8,568 nt of DNA from Microbacteriaceae bacterium (GTDB taxonomy: Bacteria; Actinomycetota; Actinomycetes; Actinomycetales; Microbacteriaceae). The stretch is from contig JAKONM010000290.1 of assembly GCA_022701925.1 (NCBI GenBank), positions 1 through 8,568 on the forward strand, read 5' to 3'. Made by a program: the position numbers and the translations under genes. The notes beneath the pieces were generated by a model that was not told the DNA's origin, ran no database searches, and worked only from the letters and a program-made list of their open reading frames with translations. Each line of letters opens with the position of its first letter. Within the stretch, counting starts at the first letter, position 1. Shown one piece after another: positions 6,393 through 8,568 of the stretch.

Positions 6393-6398
6393 GGGCAC

Positions 6399-6404
6399 AG
6401 CGTA
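6399..6404 (-). promoter_or_regulatory. Probable -10 element of a leaderless menF promoter
   Basis: Read on the minus strand this is TACGCT, followed by GTGCCC and then GTG at 6392. A start at the nearer GTG (6398) would abut the hexamer and leave no room for a transcription start, so the element favours 6392. It lies only 16 bases from the oppositely directed -10 of menG. Confidence 0.5.
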
Positions 6405-6420
6405 CGCGCGGCGGCTCGAC

Positions 6421-6426
6421 TACCAT
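6421..6426 (+). promoter_or_regulatory. Probable -10 element of a leaderless menG promoter
   Basis: TACCAT is followed by 8 bases (CGGCCATC) and the menG GTG at 6435. No Shine-Dalgarno sequence is present. The gap between the menF and menG starts is only 42 bases, so the -35 region of each promoter would fall on the -10 of the other. Confidence 0.5.
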
Positions 6427-6434
6427 CGGCCATC

Positions 6435-7160
6435 GTGTCCGCGGCCGACCTCTCGAAGACGCCCGCCGACGTCGCCGCCATGTTCGACTCGGCGTCGCGG
6501 CGCTACGACCTGATGAACACGGTGCTCTCCGGGGGCAACGCGCAGCTGTGGCGGGCGGCCACCGTGAACGCCGTCAAGCCGCGCGCCGGCGAGCGCATCC
6601 TCGACCTGGCGGCCGGCACGGGCACCTCCAGCGACGCGCTCGCGAAGTCGGGCGCCCGCGTCGTCGCCGCCGACTTCTCGAAGGGCATGCTGGCGGTCGG
6701 CCGCGCCCGGCACGCGGACGACCAGCGCATCGAGTTCGTCTTCGCCGACGCGCAGGCCCTGCCGTTCGCGGACGACGAGTTCGACGCCGTCACCATCTCG
6801 TTCGGCCTGCGCAACGTGGCGGACCCGCACCGCGGGCTCGCGGAGATGTTCCGCGTGGCGAAGCCCGGTGCCCGCATCGTGATCTGCGAGTTCTCGCGGC
6901 CCGTGCTGGCCCCGTTCCGGGCGGCCTACTTCGCCTACCTGGACCGCGTGATGCCGACGGTCTCCCGACTGGCGTCCTCGAACGCACCCGCCTACGGCTA
7001 CCTGGGCGACTCGATCAAGGCGTGGGCCGACCAGACCACGCTGGCCGCCTGGATGCGCGACGCGGGGTTCCGGCAGGTGCGCTACCGCAACCTGACCGGC
7101 GGCATCGTGGCCCTGCACCGCGGCGTCAAGCCCGCCGCCGGCGTCTGGGTCAACGAGTGA
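6435..7160 (+). CDS. menG: Demethylmenaquinone methyltransferase MenG/UbiE
   Basis: A 241-residue class I SAM-dependent methyltransferase of the UbiE family. It methylates demethylmenaquinone to menaquinone, the last step of the pathway. The N-terminal UbiE signature is VAAMFDSASRRYDLMN (13-28) followed by LSGGNAQLW (31-39). SAM motif I is DLAAGTG (57-63), the acidic end of strand 2 is AADFS (78-82), and the post-I region has ADAQALPF (104-111). Further family segments are ISFGLRNVADP (121-131), EFSRP (152-156), AYGYLGDSI (186-194) and the C-terminal NLTGGIVALHRG (219-230). GTG 6435 is the natural family start and has TACCAT 8 bases upstream. The stop overlaps the next gene in GTGA. The set of neighbouring men genes makes menaquinone, not ubiquinone, the product. 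Called ubiE in many annotations. Confidence 0.95.
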   Translation: MSAADLSKTPADVAAMFDSASRRYDLMNTVLSGGNAQLWRAATVNAVKPRAGERILDLAAGTGTSSDALAKSGARVVAADFSKGMLAVGRARHADDQRIEFVFADAQALPFADDEFDAVTISFGLRNVADPHRGLAEMFRVAKPGARIVICEFSRPVLAPFRAAYFAYLDRVMPTVSRLASSNAPAYGYLGDSIKAWADQTTLAAWMRDAGFRQVRYRNLTGGIVALHRGVKPAAGVWVNE

Positions 7161-8203
7161 CCGCCGTGGGGCGCACGTCGTCGCTGAAGGCCCAGCTGCG
7201 GCTCACCGAGCGCATCTTCGCCTCGCGGGACGACCGCCGCACGGTCGACGCGATCGACGCGGGACTCGAGCGGGTCGAGGCGGGGATCCTGCACCAGGTC
7301 TCGTTCGCCGACCCGGTGGCCGACGTGCGCTCGCGCTACCTGCTCTCCGCGGGCGGCAAGCGCATCCGGCCCCTGCTCACCCTGCTCACCGCGCAGCTGG
7401 GCGACGGGGTGACCGACGCCGTCGTCACCGCCGCGCAGGCGGTCGAGATCCTGCACGTCGGCTCGCTGTACCACGACGACGTCATGGACGAGGCGGGGGA
7501 GCGACGGGGCGTGCCGGCCGCGCAGGAGGTCTGGGGCAACTCGGTCGCCATCCTGACCGGCGACCTGCTGTTCGCCCGCGCGAGCAAGCTGATCGCGGGC
7601 ATCCAGGGCGCCGACATGGTGCGCCAGGCCGAGGTCTTCGAGCGCCTGGTGCTGGGCCAGCTGCACGAGACCGTGGGCCCGCAGCCCGGCGAGGACCCGG
7701 TCGACCACTACCTGCGCGTGCTGCGGGACAAGACGGGCGCGCTGCTCAGCGCAGCCGCCCGATGGGGCGCGTCGTTCGCGCACGCGCCGCAGCAGTACCT
7801 CGAGCCGCTGGAGGAGTTCGGCCTGCGCATCGGGGTCGCGTTCCAGCTGATCGACGACGTCATCGACCTGGCGCCGGAGCAGGCGGACACCGGCAAGCAC
7901 GCCGGCACCGACCTGAAGGCCGGCGTCCCCACGCTGCCGCTGCTGCTCCTGCGCAGCCGCGCGCAGGACGACCCCGCCGACGCCGCGCTGCTCGAGCGCC
8001 TGGACCGGCTCGAGGACGCCGACGACGGCACGCTGGACGCCGCCGTCGCCGAGCTGCGCGAGCACGCGGTGACCGCGGAGACGGCCGCGGAGGCGCGGCG
8101 CTGGGCGGAGGAGGCGGTGGCCGCGCTGGCCCCCCTGCCCGACGGCACGGTGAAGCGGGCGCTGGTGCGCTTCGCCGACCTGCTGGTCGACCGCTCCAAG
8201 TGA
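7157..8203 (+). CDS. Long-chain polyprenyl diphosphate synthase (probable menaquinone side-chain enzyme)
   Basis: A 348-residue trans-prenyltransferase of the IspA/IspB family. It adds isopentenyl diphosphate units to an allylic primer, probably making the menaquinone tail used by MenA. Visible motifs are GGKRIRPLL (66-74), the first Asp-rich motif DDVMD (107-111), the second DDVID (233-237), DKTGALL (191-197) and GTDLKAGVPTLP (250-261) near the active site. The residues four and five places before the first Asp motif are Ser103 and Gly102; small residues there favour long products. The exact length (C35 to C50) cannot be read from sequence. The start is GTG 7157, overlapping the menG stop as GTGA, which suggests translational coupling; GTG 7166 is the alternative. 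The frame stays open far upstream, but that part is inside menG in another frame. It could be named hepT/ispB-like, but the exact symbol is uncertain. Confidence 0.9.
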   Translation: MTAVGRTSSLKAQLRLTERIFASRDDRRTVDAIDAGLERVEAGILHQVSFADPVADVRSRYLLSAGGKRIRPLLTLLTAQLGDGVTDAVVTAAQAVEILHVGSLYHDDVMDEAGERRGVPAAQEVWGNSVAILTGDLLFARASKLIAGIQGADMVRQAEVFERLVLGQLHETVGPQPGEDPVDHYLRVLRDKTGALLSAAARWGASFAHAPQQYLEPLEEFGLRIGVAFQLIDDVIDLAPEQADTGKHAGTDLKAGVPTLPLLLLRSRAQDDPADAALLERLDRLEDADDGTLDAAVAELREHAVTAETAAEARRWAEEAVAALAPLPDGTVKRALVRFADLLVDRSK

Positions 8204-8221
8204 CATGCCGGGCGCGGCATG
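8204..8221. repeat. Perfect inverted repeat immediately after the polyprenyl synthase stop
   Basis: CATGCCG at 8204-8210 and CGGCATG at 8215-8221 are exact reverse complements separated by GGCG, giving a 7-bp stem and 4-base loop. It starts at the first base after the TGA and lies 17 bases before the Shine-Dalgarno of the next gene. No T-tract follows. It may be a weak terminator, an mRNA processing or stability element, or an operator for the fprA-like gene. The sequence does not decide between these. Confidence 0.45.
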
Positions 8222-8237
8222 CGGCCGCGCCCGCGAC

Positions 8238-8244
8238 GGAAGGA
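8238..8244 (+). promoter_or_regulatory. Shine-Dalgarno sequence of the fprA-like gene
   Basis: GGAAGGA lies 8 bases before ATG 8253, a strong match to the 16S rRNA 3' end at a good spacing. It is the only strong ribosome binding site I see in the window and contrasts with the leaderless or overlapping starts elsewhere. It implies this gene is translated from an mRNA with a leader, by read-through from the polyprenyl synthase gene or from a promoter inside it. Confidence 0.75.
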
Positions 8245-8252
8245 CCTCGTTC

Positions 8253-8568
8253 ATGACCACGCTGCGCCTCGCGATCGTCGGCGCCGGCCCCGCCGGGATC
8301 TACGCCGCGGACATCGCGAAGAAGACCGCCCGCGACCTCGACGTCTCCGTCGACCTGTTCGAGCGCCTGCCCGCGCCCTACGGCCTGGTCCGCTACGGCG
8401 TCGCCCCCGACCACCCGCGGATCAAGGGCATCGTCAACGCGCTGCGCGACGTGCTCGACGGCGGCACGGTCCGGCTGTTCGGCAACGTGGACTTCGGCAC
8501 GGACATCACGCTGGCGGACCTGCAGCGGCACTACCACGCGGTGATCTTCTCCACCGGCGCCATCGGCG
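8253..8568 (+). CDS. fprA: FprA-like ferredoxin/ferredoxin-NADP reductase (N-terminal part, cut by window end)
   Basis: The first 105 codons of an FAD- and NADP-dependent oxidoreductase of the adrenodoxin reductase/FprA type, running off the right edge. These flavoproteins pass electrons between NADPH and ferredoxins or related carriers in the cytosol. The N-terminal FAD-binding Rossmann motif is AIVGAGPAGIYAA (7-19), with an acidic residue at the end of strand 2 in DLFERLP (34-40). The diagnostic segment PYGLVRYGVAPDHPRIK (42-58) is strongly conserved in FprA and mitochondrial adrenodoxin reductase. VIFSTGA (97-103) is the next strand of the FAD domain. ATG 8253 is fixed by the Shine-Dalgarno sequence. 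The NADP domain and any extra ferredoxin domain lie outside the window, so the exact subtype is open. It follows the polyprenyl synthase by 49 bases. Confidence 0.9.
   Translation, partial: MTTLRLAIVGAGPAGIYAADIAKKTARDLDVSVDLFERLPAPYGLVRYGVAPDHPRIKGIVNALRDVLDGGTVRLFGNVDFGTDITLADLQRHYHAVIFSTGAIG

Noticed and set aside
6368..7156. Upstream extension of the polyprenyl synthase frame through menG, which could suggest a 611-residue fusion.
   Set aside because: The extension is in a different frame from menG, is Arg-rich and motif-free, while menG fully explains those bases. The GTG at 7157 gives a normal-length enzyme.
1..8568. tRNA or rRNA genes, CRISPR arrays, insertion sequences, prophage genes or attachment sites.
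   Set aside because: I saw no tRNA-like cloverleaf, regularly spaced repeats, transposase or integrase motifs, or change in base composition that would support any of these.

Overview
The window is very GC-rich chromosomal DNA, with an overwhelming G/C preference at third codon positions, many GTG starts and no sign of mobile DNA. Every recognisable gene has its best-known relatives in Actinomycetota. The combination of menE, menA, a DUF4229 protein, PLDc_N small membrane proteins, menD, menF, menG/ubiE, a long-chain polyprenyl diphosphate synthase and an FprA-type reductase suggests the order Micrococcales, possibly Microbacteriaceae. The lineage is an inference from gene content and order, not from a marker gene.

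Layout from left to right: the tail of an unidentified membrane protein (+), menE (+), menA (+), a small DUF4229 membrane protein (-, its 3' end overlapping menA), two tandem paralogous PLDc_N membrane proteins (+), menD (+, overlapping the second paralogue), menF (-, convergent with menD), menG/ubiE (+, divergent from menF), a polyprenyl diphosphate synthase (+, GTGA overlap with menG), and the start of an FprA-like ferredoxin/ferredoxin-NADP reductase (+) cut by the window edge. No stretch above 300 bases lacks a gene; the largest gap is about 110 bases.

Together these genes supply most of the classical o-succinylbenzoate route to menaquinone. MenF converts chorismate to isochorismate, and MenD makes SEPHCHC from it. 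MenE activates o-succinylbenzoate to its CoA thioester. The polyprenyl synthase makes the side chain, MenA attaches it to DHNA, and MenG methylates the ring. MenH, MenC, MenB and the DHNA-CoA thioesterase are not in the window and must be encoded elsewhere if the pathway is complete. The FprA-like flavoprotein is a redox enzyme with no demonstrated role in the pathway.

The most notable non-coding signal is a repeated promoter architecture. Six genes (menA, DUF4229, both PLDc_N genes, menF, menG) carry a TANNNT hexamer followed by 6-8 bases and then directly by ATG or GTG, as expected for leaderless transcripts. Genes without this signal either overlap an upstream gene (menD, polyprenyl synthase), follow closely with no visible signal (menE), or have a clear Shine-Dalgarno sequence (fprA). 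This pattern moves the likely menF start two codons downstream and implies that menD depends on the promoter of the second PLDc_N gene. I see no unmistakably new multi-gene system. The least understood part is the group of three small membrane proteins inside the menaquinone locus.
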